Source: Chlamydomonas sphaeroides
Taxonomy: Eukaryota > Chlorophyta > Chlorophyceae > Chlamydomonadales > Chlamydomonadaceae
Reading direction: 5' to 3'
Length of the DNA: 64,000 nucleotides
Assembly: GCA_001662425.1 (NCBI GenBank)
Contig: BDDC01000313.1
Span: 1-64,000 of the forward strand
The first letter of the stretch is position 1. Each line of letters starts with the position of its first letter. Of this stretch, positions 32,810 to 44,600 are shown in pieces. Position numbers and translations under genes: made by a program. A model generated the notes under the pieces. That model worked only from the letters and a program-made list of their open reading frames with translations. It was not told where the DNA came from and did not search any database.

Positions 32810-34300
32810 TCACACAATCCGGGCCAGCGCCTCTCGCAGGCCATCGCACGCCAGCAGCTGCTCCACCGAGGGCCGCGCCTCGGGGTCTGCCGCGAGCGCC
32901 CAGTGCAGGGTGGACGCCAGCTCAGCCGACATGTAGCGGTCCAGCTCCTGCAGCCTCTTGTGCAGCAGCAGCGTCCCCGACTGGCCCCAGCCCGTTGCAA
33001 CCTCCGCCACCGTGGCAGCCAGGGAGTACACGTCGGCCTTGGCGCCGATCGAGCCCTGCCGGTTGGCGCGCACCTCAGGCGCCCAGTACAGGCGCGCGCC
33101 CTGGGCGTCGCCCTGCAGCAGCAGGCCGGTGGCGGCGCACAGCGGCCCACGCTGCCCAGGTCCCCGATCTTGAAGCACACGCGGCCGGGGCCGTCCGAGC
33201 ACACGAGCACGTTATCGGTCTTGATGTCCTGTTTGACAGGTAGGGGGCACGAGTAAGGTAAGCGATGCATCGGTCTGCGCGGCCCCCAGAAGCGTGGGGG
33301 CCGCGCAGAGCACCGCTGCAGAGCACCGGATGGCGGTGCTCTGCGCGGCCCCCACGGGCCGAGCTGACGCTTCAAACGCACATGAAACTTCTCTGGCCCT
33401 TGCACCTCACCAGCCCGACCCACCTGGTGCATGTGTCTAGAGGCGTGCATGGAGCGCAGCCCCAGCAGCCCCGAGGCCAGGATGGACCGGGCAACGTCGT
33501 CCGGCAGCGGGCCGCCGCCACCAGCCTGCGGGGCGGGAGCGCACGGCAGCAGGGAGGGAGGCGTCATTGAGGATCAGGAGAGCTCACCCAAGCTGATGCG
33601 CTCCCCGCGTAACCCCAATGGACTGCGGCTGGTGAGCAGCCGTGGCGCGGCAGGGCATGGGGCGGGGCATGGGGCGGGGCTAGGCCCCACGGGTCGCTAG
33701 CGTGCAGTGCCAACCTGGCGAGCCCAGTGTGTCAGACAGCCCTGGTCTGCCAGCTCCTGCAGAAGCTCTACAGCGCCGCTCTTGTGGAACTGGGCCGCAA
33801 CCAGCTCCACCACGTGCTTGCCCTCGCCGAAGAAGTGGGCGGCCAGCTCGGCCCGAGCGTACTTGAGCGGCCGCGGCCGCAGACACGTTTTGGCGTACAG
33901 CTGCTCGCAGCCGGTGATGCGGGTAGAGACCAGCCGGACCTCGCCGTACTGGCCCTTGCCCAGGACCCTGACGACGTTGTTGGGCTTGAGTAGTTCCTCT
34001 GCATCCGCGATCAGGGCCTGGGTACGGACGGCTATGATACGAGAAGTCTGCGGCACAAAGCGGGGTTCAGCGTGGCGCAGGGGGCAGACCGGTTTGCGCG
34101 CGGGGCGCGACAGCGCGGGAAGGGAGAAGGGGAATCTGTCAACTTAGCCCGCCGCCCGGCTGCACAACGTACGCCGTCCTCACCTCTGGTTGGGCTAGGC
34201 GCTTGACGCCGCTCTGGATGAAGTGCGGGAAGCTCATGATGACGGCGGGGGGCGGGGGGCGGGGCGCAGGGCCGGCGGCGGGCGCGGCGGGAGGATGAGC
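32810..34300 (-). pseudogene. Protein kinase paralogue with frameshift (kinase 2), 5' end not found
   Basis: Four exons in transcript order: 34300-34184, 34047-33715, 33525-33424 and 33228-32810. Exon phases match kinase 1. Motifs are glycine loop LGKGQYGEV, YAK lysine, HMHQDIKTDN, IGDLGSVGR, LYWAPEV and a C-terminal RPSVEQLLACDGL shared with kinase 1. In the last exon the frame breaks just after GSVGR: kinase 1 has GGCCGCGTGTGCGCC, here one G is missing (GGCCGCTGTGCGCC, near 33143), and the exon length is 419, not a multiple of three. It lacks the extra Leu codon of kinase 1. This is either a recent pseudogene or an assembly error. The exon at 34184 begins inside the protein; no N-terminal membrane exon like that of kinase 1 was identified upstream. 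Confidence 0.7.
33274..33356. repeat. 24-bp perfect inverted repeat in kinase 2 intron
   Basis: Arms at 33293-33316 and 33333-33356 are perfect complements of 24 bp around a 16-nt loop. A third partial copy of the arm (TCTGCGCGGCCCCC at 33274-33287) allows an alternative 14-bp stem with 33295-33308. All lie in the 195-bp intron between the last two exons of kinase 2. Confidence 0.9.
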
Positions 34301-35674
34301 CTGCGGCGGGGCAGGTTGAGTACACGCATGTAGGCAGCGGAGCTCGGCCAGCTGGCGTTGTGAAGTGCAAACCGAGCGCCCGGGGCACGGCGTACGCCTG
34401 CGCAAGGCCGGGCGTCAGATTCCTTTGCCCTGCCGCTGCTTGACACCAACCCACCCCGACCTCTCCCTGCCCGGGCGGCGTGTCGTACAGCAATGCCTAC
34501 TAAGCTGCTAACAACCCTGCCCAGTCCGTCCCAGTTCCCCGACCTCCAGCGCGGCCCATCCTATCCCAAGCTGGCATCAATACAACGCAGAAAATCACCC
34601 ACCGATGTGGGCATGGTGGCGAGCGAGCGCTACGAAATGGCTGTCCTAGTTGCGCTGCCAGTTGAGTCAGCGCGCATGACGGTCGCGTCCCACTGTGCTC
34701 TATCCAAGGTTTTGTCTGCAACTGCTTGCCCCATTCCTATAATGATGCACGCCCTATTCGTCCCTTCGCCCAGCTTGGGCTCATACAGCCAGGCATGCTT
34801 GGCGACGTTTCAACATCCGCCGCAGCAACGTATAGCAGCAGGCCGTTACAAGACTGCCTAAATGCCTTGCTGCCCACCTGCCATCAAGGCGGCCATCCTT
34901 CGTTTCGGCCGCCACATCTGACAAGCGCATGGATAGGCAGCGAATGACTCCGTAACTATCACCGTGAACACAACTCGACGTGCGCCCGCGCCAAGCATCT
35001 CAGGCGCGCATTCCCCCCAAGTCAAATTGCAACCTAAGCATAAATCGATTATCAAGGCTGCGTTGGCAGCAGTAGCAGCGGCGGCAAGCAGAAACAAGGC
35101 TCCCGCAGTGGAGCCCCAGCAGCGGAACCCCAGCGCGGCACCTAAGCGCCCGGGCCTCCCTCATCCCTGCCACTTGTCACTGGATGTATAGATGGTGCGT
35201 CAACCCCTTCCACTCCCAACTCCTGCAGGTGCTTCAGGCGAGCCCCTCTCCCAGGGGCCGCCCAGTCAGTGCGTCGATGCGATCACGAGCCGTGCTCTCA
35301 TGCACTATACCTGCAGCGGACAGCCACACGCGGCTCCCGCGGTGGCTCTTGCAGATCATTAATGTCGATCGTCAGCCGGGGTCACGAGTTCACGCAACAG
35401 AAGCAGCAGAAGTAGCAGAAGCAGCAGCGGAGGAGCCCCGCAAGACGCTGGTGCCTCTCTGGCCCACGGCCCAAAGCCATAACCTAAACAATCCCAGCCC
35501 TTCTTGACACAAGCTCCCCCACCCTGCCCTTAATTCTTGCTCACATACGGTGAGCAGCGCATGCGGCGCCCAAGCAGCAAAACCTACCCATACAGCCCCA
35601 AGCCATAGTCCAACCACAACAACCCAACTCCCCAGAGACCAAGCGCCCTCAGCTCCGTGGCCCAGCGCTGCGCA
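34301..35674. other. Region between kinase 2 and MLO genes
   Basis: 1.4 kb, likely holding the 5' part and promoter of kinase 2 and the MLO 3' UTR. A hydrophobic frame on the minus strand near 35030-35095 has no usable ATG and was not called. Confidence 0.4.
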
Positions 35675-38600
35675 TTACGTGCCCTTGGCTGCAGCCGGCG
35701 CGGGCTCCTCCGGCAGCAGGGTCATGTCCAGGGCCGCGTGGCCTTGCCGGCCCCTGCCGCGACCCCGGCCCCTGCCGCGGCCCCTCCCGCGGCCCCTGCC
35801 GCGGCCCCTGCCCCGGCCGGCCTGCAGGTGGGCACTGCCCGCTGCAATCATGGCCGCGGCCCGCTCCTCGGCAGCACGCTGCTCTGCAGCCCGCGCCTCG
35901 TCCTCCGTCATGTGGGTGATGGCCTCCCTGGGTGGGGGGAAGCGCAGCGGGCGGGCGGGCGGGCGGGCGGGTGGGTGAGTGGTGGTAGTGGGTGGGGGTG
36001 AGCCACACAGGGGCCCATGCCAGGCAACAGGACCCACGGCCGCACGCTGTCCAGGTCCGTGCCACCGGGCCCCGCAGCCCGCAACGGGCGGTAGCTTCGT
36101 TCCGCGCTCTGTACCATTACCACCGCAGAGCGAGGCATGGCAGGTTTGCCGCCTCGACTCCTGCCCATTTCTCCCTGCCCCTTCCCGCCTCGCTCCTCCC
36201 GCCCTGCCCCCGCTGCCCACCTGTACATGCCCGCCATCAGCGCCGTGATGCTGCCCGACCGACCCAGCGAGCTCGACACGCTGTCACCGCTGCCCTGCCG
36301 CGCCAGGCCGCCCTCGCCGTGCCCTCCACCGCCACCACGGCCCCCGCCGTGCCCCTCGCCGCGCTCCAGAGACATGCCCCACGCCACATGCCCGCCCTGG
36401 CCGTGGCCGGCGCCGGCGCCAGCCCCGGGGCGCGCGATGGCCGACTTGGCTGGCGAACCTGAGGCAGCGCCGGCGCCTGCCGCAGCCGGCGGCTTGCCGC
36501 CAGCCGCGGCGGCGGCCGCCACCTGCTGGGGGCTGCCGGGGTAGTCTGCGTCCATGGACATGAGCATCATGGCGTTGCCGCCGCCGGGCCCGGCCGCGTC
36601 GGTGGCACCCCCGTCCGGTGCGGCGGCGTGTCGGCCCGGCGCCCATGCCATGCCCAGCGTCGCGGGCGCGCCGGACTTGGCGCCCCAGGGAGCGGACGCG
36701 TAGCTGCCTGGGCTGGCGGGGCTGAGCGGCGGCGGGCTGCCGGCGGCGCTGGGCCTGCCCGCGCGCGCAAAGGCGGCGGCGGCGCCGGCGGTGGTGACGG
36801 GGCCGGTGGCGCGGTTCTTGTCGTGCAGGCTCTTGGTGAGGCGCTGGAAGAGGCCGGGCGCTGCCGTGGGGTTGGGCGCCATGGCCGCCTCCCTGGGGGG
36901 CACGACAGGGGGAGCAGCGGCCGTTGGGGCGACGATTCCCAACAGTCCGGCTTCCGAGCGCGCCCTGACAGGCCTGCTGCGCGGCGTTGTGGCGCGCCAA
37001 CCCGGCCCCCTAGGTTTTGCTACCATCACGCCTTTTCCACCGGACTCGGGCCCCACCTGGCCTTGAGCTGCAGGTGCAGCGCCTTGGCGATGACGGCGGT
37101 CTGCCGCGTGAACACGCCCGCCTTGAGCGCGCGGCGGAGCACGTCCTGCGGTGCGGGGGCGAGGGGAAGGGAGGGAGGGGGAGGGGTGTGCGGTGTTGGC
37201 AGGGAGGGAGATGAAGGGGTAGAGAAGAAGAGCCACGGAGAGGCGTCGGGGTTTGCGGACACAGCCTCGGCATGCGGTACAAGCGGCCCAGCAGCGCACA
37301 TCGTAATGAGACCCGCACGGCTGCTGCCCCTGTGGAGCCCCACCCGGGCCCCTGCTGCACCCGCTTGCCGCCGGGCCCCCACCGGCCCGCGCCCCGGCTT
37401 GGCCACTCCCCCGGCCGCTCCGCCGGACTGCGCCGCACCTTGGGGCAGTGGCTCCCCACTGGCGTGATGAGCGCGTACAGCGGCAGCACGTAGACGCAGC
37501 TGTGCACCAGCACCAGCAGGTCGGCGCCCAGCAGCAGCAGCACCGCCCACAGCGGCACGCCGGTGAACACCCACTTGGACTGGTAGCCCTGCGGGGGGAG
37601 GGGCGGGAGGGAGGACGCGGGCGGGCGGGCGAAGGAGGAAGGAGGGAGGGGTTAGGAGGCGAGCCGGATGCATCTGGGCTCTAAAGGAGCAAGCAAGCCA
37701 GGCCGTGAGGTGCGGGCGGCATCGGCACAAGGCACATGCGCGCCACCCTCCCTGCACCCTGCTCCGTGCTTGCTCGTGCGCCACCGCCCCGCCAGCCCCT
37801 GCGCCCTGCCGCACCAGGATGAGGCTGAATACGAGCAGCGCCAGCGACAGGCTGTTCTCGTAGTAGGCCCAGTTGAACATGTAGGCGATGGCCTTGGGGT
37901 TGCGGAACCAGAAGAACGCGGCGGCGTCCGTGTTCTGCGGAATTAGATCGGAGCAAGCGAGCCATGCGTGGGATGGGCAGGCAGGCAGGGCATGGTAGGG
38001 GCGGCGGTAGATGCACACGCCGGCGAGAGATGACCGCAGAAGGAGGCCAGCAGCCAGGCAAGGCCAACCACAGGACAAGGCCAGCAGCGGCCGCGTGGGT
38101 CCCTTTCCCCGCTATATATTGAGCGGCACGCGCCAGCCAGCTTCGCAGAGAACCCCACCGGCGCGCAGGCCCCCGGCCCTTCCGCCCCGCCCCCAGCATA
38201 CTGTAACTCACCTCAAAGCCCTTGCCCTTGTGCAGCTCCAGCGCCTTGCGCATCTTCTCCTCCAGCTCCCGGCTGCGCTTGTCGGAGCTGCCCTGCCGCC
38301 CCCGCCCGCCGCTGCCTCCGTCCAGCTTGCCCGCCACCTTGTGCACCGCGCCGCCAATGGCCTGCTTGGCCTTGTCCACGCCCGCGCCCAGCCCGTCCGC
38401 CACGCTGCGCACCGCCGACGGTAGTGGCAGCACGCGGCCGCGCGCCGTGGCCCAGGGGTTGGGCAGGCAGGGCGGCCAGCAGGTGCCCTCGTCGTCCGAG
38501 CTGCTGCCGTCGTCGTCGCCCGACTGGTGGCCGTGGCCGTGGCCGTGCTGCCGGTGGTGGCCGTGGCCATGGCCGTGGCCGTGGCCGCCGCGGCTGCTGA

Positions 38601-41600
38601 CGGTGTGGCGCCGCCAGATGTGGCCGATCGCCATGCCCGTGGCTCGAGTAGTGGGCGACAGCGCAGCCAGCGGCAGCGCGCCGTTGGGTGACAGCGGGTC
38701 CTGGCCCGGGGCCGCCTTGCCGTTAGCGGCGCCGCCGAGCGCGATTGTGGCGTTGCCGTCGCCGTCACCAGCTGCGCCCGGCGGCAGCGGCACCTGCAGC
38801 GGCGGCGGCACGAGCACGTCGTCGCGGCCGACGCCGATGCCGCCGGCGCTGGCGCCGGCGGCGGCGCGGCCGTTGCCCTCGCACACCGGCCCCTGCAGGT
38901 GCGGGTCGCTCCAGCCGCTGACGCTGACGGGGCTCATGCAGGGCTCGTTGCTGACGCGAGCAATGTGGATGTGCTCCGGGATGCTGCCAGAGGCAGACGG
39001 AGGCGTCGGCACCGGCATCGCCCAGCGGCCGCCGCCGGCGGGGGGCTCCGCCGTGGGCACCTGAAGCGGGGCAGGCAGCGGGGGCGGCGCGGCCGGCGGC
39101 GGCAGCGGCGGTGCTGGCGGCGCAGGCATGGGCGGCGGGGCTCCGCCGGGGCCGAGAAGCGCCGACGCCGTGCGGCTAGGCGTGCGGCTGGCGCTGGCTG
39201 GGGACTCCGTGCCGGCCTGCTGGCCCAGGGAGACCAGCGACATGGCGCTGCCAAAGGCGTGGATGCCGCCGCCGCCCGGGGCTCCGGCGCGCGAGGTGCC
39301 GCGGGACAGGAAGCCCTCCGGCGACGGCTCCACGCTGGTAACGGTGCTGCCGGGGCGCGACAGGAGTAGACCCTGCACCGGGGCCTGACCGCCGCCGGCG
39401 GCGGCCCTCGCGGCGGCGGCCGCGTCTGGCGTGGGCGGCTCGGACTCCGACGCCGCGTCGAATGCCGCCGGCGCGCGGACCGTCATGGCGCCGTCGGCCG
39501 CGGCAGGGGCCAGAGTGGCGGTGCCGGGCCTGCTGGCGCCGCTGTCGGGAGCCGCCGCAGATGCGACTGACGCCGCGGAGCCTGGTCGGCCAGTGGAAGA
39601 AGCGGCGACGGAGAAGGCTGGCGGCAGTACGTCGCCGATGGTCGCATCCATCAGCTCCTCCTCAGCAGCACCGATAGCGCCGCCGATTGCACCGCTGGCG
39701 CTGGCGCTGCCGAACGACGGGTTGGACCGAAAGCTTCCGCCAGCGCTTGCCAGGCGAGCAGCCGCCGGAGCGGCCGCAGCAGTCGAACCCGCGCCTCGGG
39801 AGGACGCGACCGAGCCGAGTCGGCTGCCGGGGGCGGTAGCTGCCGGGGCAGCCGACAGTGCGGCTGAGGCGGGGCGGCTGCCGGAGGCTGCACTCGTAAG
39901 CGGGCCCGCAGGCACCGCGGCTGAGGCAGGGCGACTACCGGTGGCGGTACCCGCGACTGGGGTCGCCGACGCGGGGCGGCTGCCGGCCGCAGGCACCACA
40001 GCCGACGCTGGGCGGCTGCCAGAGGCCGGCGGCGGCGCGGCAGCCGACGACGGCAGCGTGCGGGCAGTGGGCGTCGCTCCGGCGCCCGAATCTGCTGACC
40101 CGGGCCGCGAGCCGGGGCCCTCGGCGATGGGGTCAAGCACGGGCATGAAGGCGCCGCCGCTTGCTGAGGGCCGCTTGATGGCCACCGGCAGCGCCGCGAC
40201 GGCGGCCGCCTCAGCCGCAGCCGCCGCGCTCGCCTCCGTACCGTCGTCGTACTCCTCCTCCTCGCCCTCCTCGTAGTAGTAGTCATCGCCGATGTACTCG
40301 CCGTTCTCGTCGTAGTCGCCCTCATAGTACTCGTACTCGTCGCCGTTCTCGTCGTACCACTCCTCGTCATCGGCGTCGTACTCTGTCGTACCGCGCACCT
40401 TGGCGGCCATGGCCTCGAGCTCCTCGTCACCCACCGTCACACGGCCAGGGTCCTCCTCGCCGTCGGCCCCGGTCTCGCTCTCGCGCGCCGCCTCCGTGCT
40501 GCGCCGCCGCGTTCCCGACACGGCCGAGGCCTGGACCGCCTCCGCGCCCCAGCCACCGCTCACGGAAACGGCGCCGGCTGCGGAGGACCGCGGCAGCGCT
40601 GCGGAGGAGGTGAGCTCCGAGCCCAGCGTGGACGCAGCAGCCAGGGTGGGCGTGGCGGGCCGCAGCGACTGTGACATGGTAGATTCGGGAACCACCAGCG
40701 ACCAGGTGGGGTCGTCTGGGTCGCCACCGGCGGCGGTGATGCTGCTAGTGGCCGTGGCGGCGGCGGCAGAGATGAGTGAGTCGGTGGGACCGACGGCCGC
40801 CGACGAGTTGGCGGCGGCCGCGGCCGCGGCGGCAGACTCGGCGGGAACCTCGGACGAGAGCCCCGGCGGCAACGACGGCGCCGACGCGGCGGGCGCCGGC
40901 GGCGGCATCATGGCGGCGAGGTCGTCGGCGTGCGGCGTGTTGGCGACCTGGAAGGCCGCGAAGGCGGAGCCCGACGGCACCGCTGCGGCGCCGGCGGCAG
41001 ACGGCGACGCCGGCGACGGCGGCACCTCTCCGGCCTCGCCCTCCTTCTCCTTCTTGCGGCCAAAGGGGAACACGCTCATGAGGAGCTTGGGGATGTGGAT
41101 GGCCGTGGCGTTGAGGTTGTGCCGCTCCGCAGGCGGTGGGCTGGCGGGCGCAGCGGCAGCGGCTGGGGCTGGGGCTGGGGCTGGGGCAGGGGCCGGAGCA
41201 GGGGCCGGGGCCTTCGCGGCCGCCGCCGGCCCGAACCTGCTGAGCCCGGGCAGCGGCGCAATCGTCTCAAGATCGATCATCGAGTCATCCCGGGCCATCA
41301 CCGGCCGCACGCCCGGCGGCAGATACGTGGCGTTCAAGCCCGCGGCGGCGGCGCCGCCGCCGACGGCGCCCCCAGCGGCGCCGAGCCCCATGGCTGCCGC
41401 CGCGCCTGGCCGCCGCACGCCGAGCAACTTGGCGGTCTCCGCGGCCTTGCTGCCGTACATAAGGCTCCTGGCCGACATGCACTTGCGGACAGGTTTCTTG
41501 GGCCAGGGTGAGGCGGCGGCGGCGGCCTCCTGCGCCTCACGCAGCATTGCGGTGGCGGCGGCCGCAGCGGCCGCCGCCGCCGCCAGCCCGCTGCGTCCGG

Positions 41601-44600
41601 CGGTCGCGTCGCCGAACTGCTGCACCGGCGTCGCCGACGGTGGCGCCGCCAGCGCGACGGCGCCGCCGCCAATGATGCGACGCAGCGTCGCCGCGAGACC
41701 GCTGGTCTGCGCCAGTGGCGGCGCCGCCGCGGGTGGTGCCGACGGAATGTCTCCGGAGCGCCCGAAGTCGGCGGACGGGCGGACACCATCGCCGGAGCGG
41801 CCACCGGGACGCAGAGACGCCAGCAGCCCGCTGGGGCGGCCCGAGGCGGTGGGCGGCCGCTCGCCGGCGTCGACCGCAGCCTGGGCCGCCATCTCAGTGG
41901 CCGCTGCAAGCGCCACGGCGTTCTGCCAGGGGAAGGGTGAGCACGAGACATCGTCAAGCAGGGTAAGAGCAGCTACAGCAGATCATCAGTAGCAGGTGCG
42001 GCGCCCCGCCATGAAATCAACTATCCCTACATGCGATGGCTCGAGCGCCTGGCTGAGCCCGGCCGTCAAGGGCGCCCCACCTCGATGTGCTCCAGCGCCG
42101 CGGTGACGCGCGAGGAGGCCACGCCCAGGAGCGCCAGCCCGCCAGCCTGCCGCCGCGCCGCTGCTGCGCGCTTCGCGTTCGCCGCCCACTGCAGCGCAAG
42201 CGGCGCTGCCACTGCCGCGCCCAGCATCCCCGCCACACCATTCGGCCGCACGGAGGCGTTCATCGCCGCCGCCGCTGCCGCCGGCCGGCCGCCACCCGCG
42301 GCGGTGCCCGGCCGGCTACCCGCGGTGGCGGTGCCAGGCCGGATGCTGCCGCTGAGCGCGACCGATTCCATGTCGCTGACGCGCATCGAGGCGTTGAACG
42401 CATTCATCGCCGCGATGGCGACGACGCCGCTGCCTGGCGGCTGCGCCGGAGCCGCCGCAGCCGCTGCCGTGCCGGCCGCGCCGGCGGCGGTCCCGGGCCT
42501 CCGCATGCTCCTATTCATCTTCTCCATCGCTGCCACCAGTCCGCTGCCGCCGCCGTCCAGCCGTATGGACGCGTTCATCAGCGGCGCCGCGAGCGACCCC
42601 GACGGCGCAGCGCCGCCGTCGTCCGAGCCGCGCGGCATGGCCGACGGCGGCCGCGACGGCCGCGCTGAAGGCGGCCGGCCGGGCCGAGCCGAGGGCGGCC
42701 GGCCGGGCCGCGCTGACGGTGGCCGGGCGGGGAGCGCCGACGTCGGCCGAGTCGGTACGGCGCTGGGTGGCCTGGGGACAACGGCCGAAATTGGCCGCGC
42801 TGCCGTCGGCCCGGCGTCTGCCACTGGCTTACCCTGCTCCACATCATCGGAGGTCGAGTCCGCCGCCCCCACCATGATGGTGACATCCGACGGCGGCTCG
42901 GCGGCCGCAGGCTTGCCCGCCAGCTCGGCAAAGGCCGTGCCCGGGACCCCGGGCGGCGCCGCGGGGCCTCCAGCCTCGCCCCAGCGCGCGGGCGCCAGCA
43001 TGCTGGGCGAGGGCAGCAGGCCGTGCAGCGTGGGGGAGAGGCCGGTGCTGATGTCGCCGCTCATGCCGCCATCGCCCGTGGCCGAGGTCCGCCTGGCCAT
43101 CGTAGTCTGGGGCTGTGGGTAGCAGGCCGAGCAGGGCATTGGCTTGGTTGCGACGCAAACCCTGTGCACAGCCTGCCATGCGGCATGACAGCGGACGTAA
43201 CCCCAACTCCACAGCATGTCGATCCGTGCCTTCCGCCCCACCCTGTGCACCCACCAGCAGCGGCTTGAGCGCCAGAGTCTTGAGCATGGCCATGGCCTCC
43301 TCGCGGCTGCTCAGCGCAGTGATGGCCGCCACCTGGGCACACGCGGGCGGGCGACACAGGGCATGGCAGGTGAGCTGGTGGCGCGGGCTGCCGCGGCCCG
43401 CCACGGTTCCCCTGCTGCCCGCCAATTCCTTGCGCTGCGCATCCCTCCGCTCCCCGTCGCAGCAACCACGCTGTGCTCCTCCCCTCTCCTCCCCTTCCCC
43501 AGCTCCTCGCCCACCTGCTGCACCACCTCGGCGCCCACGCCCGCCGGCAGCGCCTCGTCCAGCAGGTGCGCGCCCTTGGCCGCCGCCGTCTTGGCGCCCT
43601 CCCCGCCCCCCTCCCCGCCGCCGCCCTCCGCACCACCCTCGCCGTCGCCCTCCCCGCCTCCCCGCTCGCCGCCGCCCTCGCCCCCAGCTGGCCCCACGCC
43701 CAGCGCTACCCCCAGCGCCGCCACGGGGTCCTCCAGCGCCGCGTCCAGCTGGCTCAGGCTCAGGCGGCGCTTCACGGGCGCGGCCCTACTGGCTATCTTG
43801 GGGTCCTCCTCCATGCGGCCAAACAGCACCGAGTCGCCGTACTTGATGGCCACCTGGGGAGGGGGCGTGGGAGAGGAGAGCGGAAGAGCGAACGGGAGGA
43901 GCGGTGAGGCCCCGCGGGCATGCGGCCCAGCCTGCACAGCATTGCGTTGCGCCTGTGCGCTGCTCATTGCGTGCACATCCGCACGTGTAGCTTCACTGCC
44001 CCCGGGCCGGGGCTGGCGGTCCTCACCTGCAGCGCCAGCAGCGCCGTCACCGACACCAGCTTGCCTCCCACCGCCAGCAGCAGCGCCATGACGATGCCGT
44101 AGGCCCAGAAGGGCACGTACGAGGGCAGCGGCAGCAGCAGGAACAGCACCGCGATCAGCCACAGCGGCCAGGATGCGTGGACCTGGGCGGGGGGGGGGGG
44201 CGTGCAGGCCTCAAGCATGACAGGTGTGGTAGAGCCACGAGTAGCAGGTCGCAGTGCGTGTGGCCGCCCCGTTCCCTTGCCTCCGTTCCCTCTCCCGCCT
44301 CCGCCCTCCGGGCCCTCCAGCCACCCACCGCATGTGCCAGCTGGTTCTCCATGCCTGCGGGCCGGCAGCCGCGCGACCACGACGGAGTTTACAGGCGGAC
44401 ACACACACGCCAAGCCGCGAGCAGCTTCCTGCTTGCTCCCACCCTCGCACTCTGCCCCCGCCCGGCACCGCGCACCGTTGGTGACGAGCGCGTGGAAATC
44501 AAAGTCGTACGTGAGGCCCATCTTTTCAATGAACAGCAGCCGCACGTTGTGGTACATGGGCTGGCTCACGCTGACCCGGAACTGGCCCGCCAGCGAGGCC

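Noticed and set aside
40400..41992. 530-codon plus-strand frame opposite the MLO loop
   Set aside because: It is the antisense shadow of the long GC-rich MLO exon; the minus-strand reading has family context and phase-consistent splicing, the plus strand has neither.
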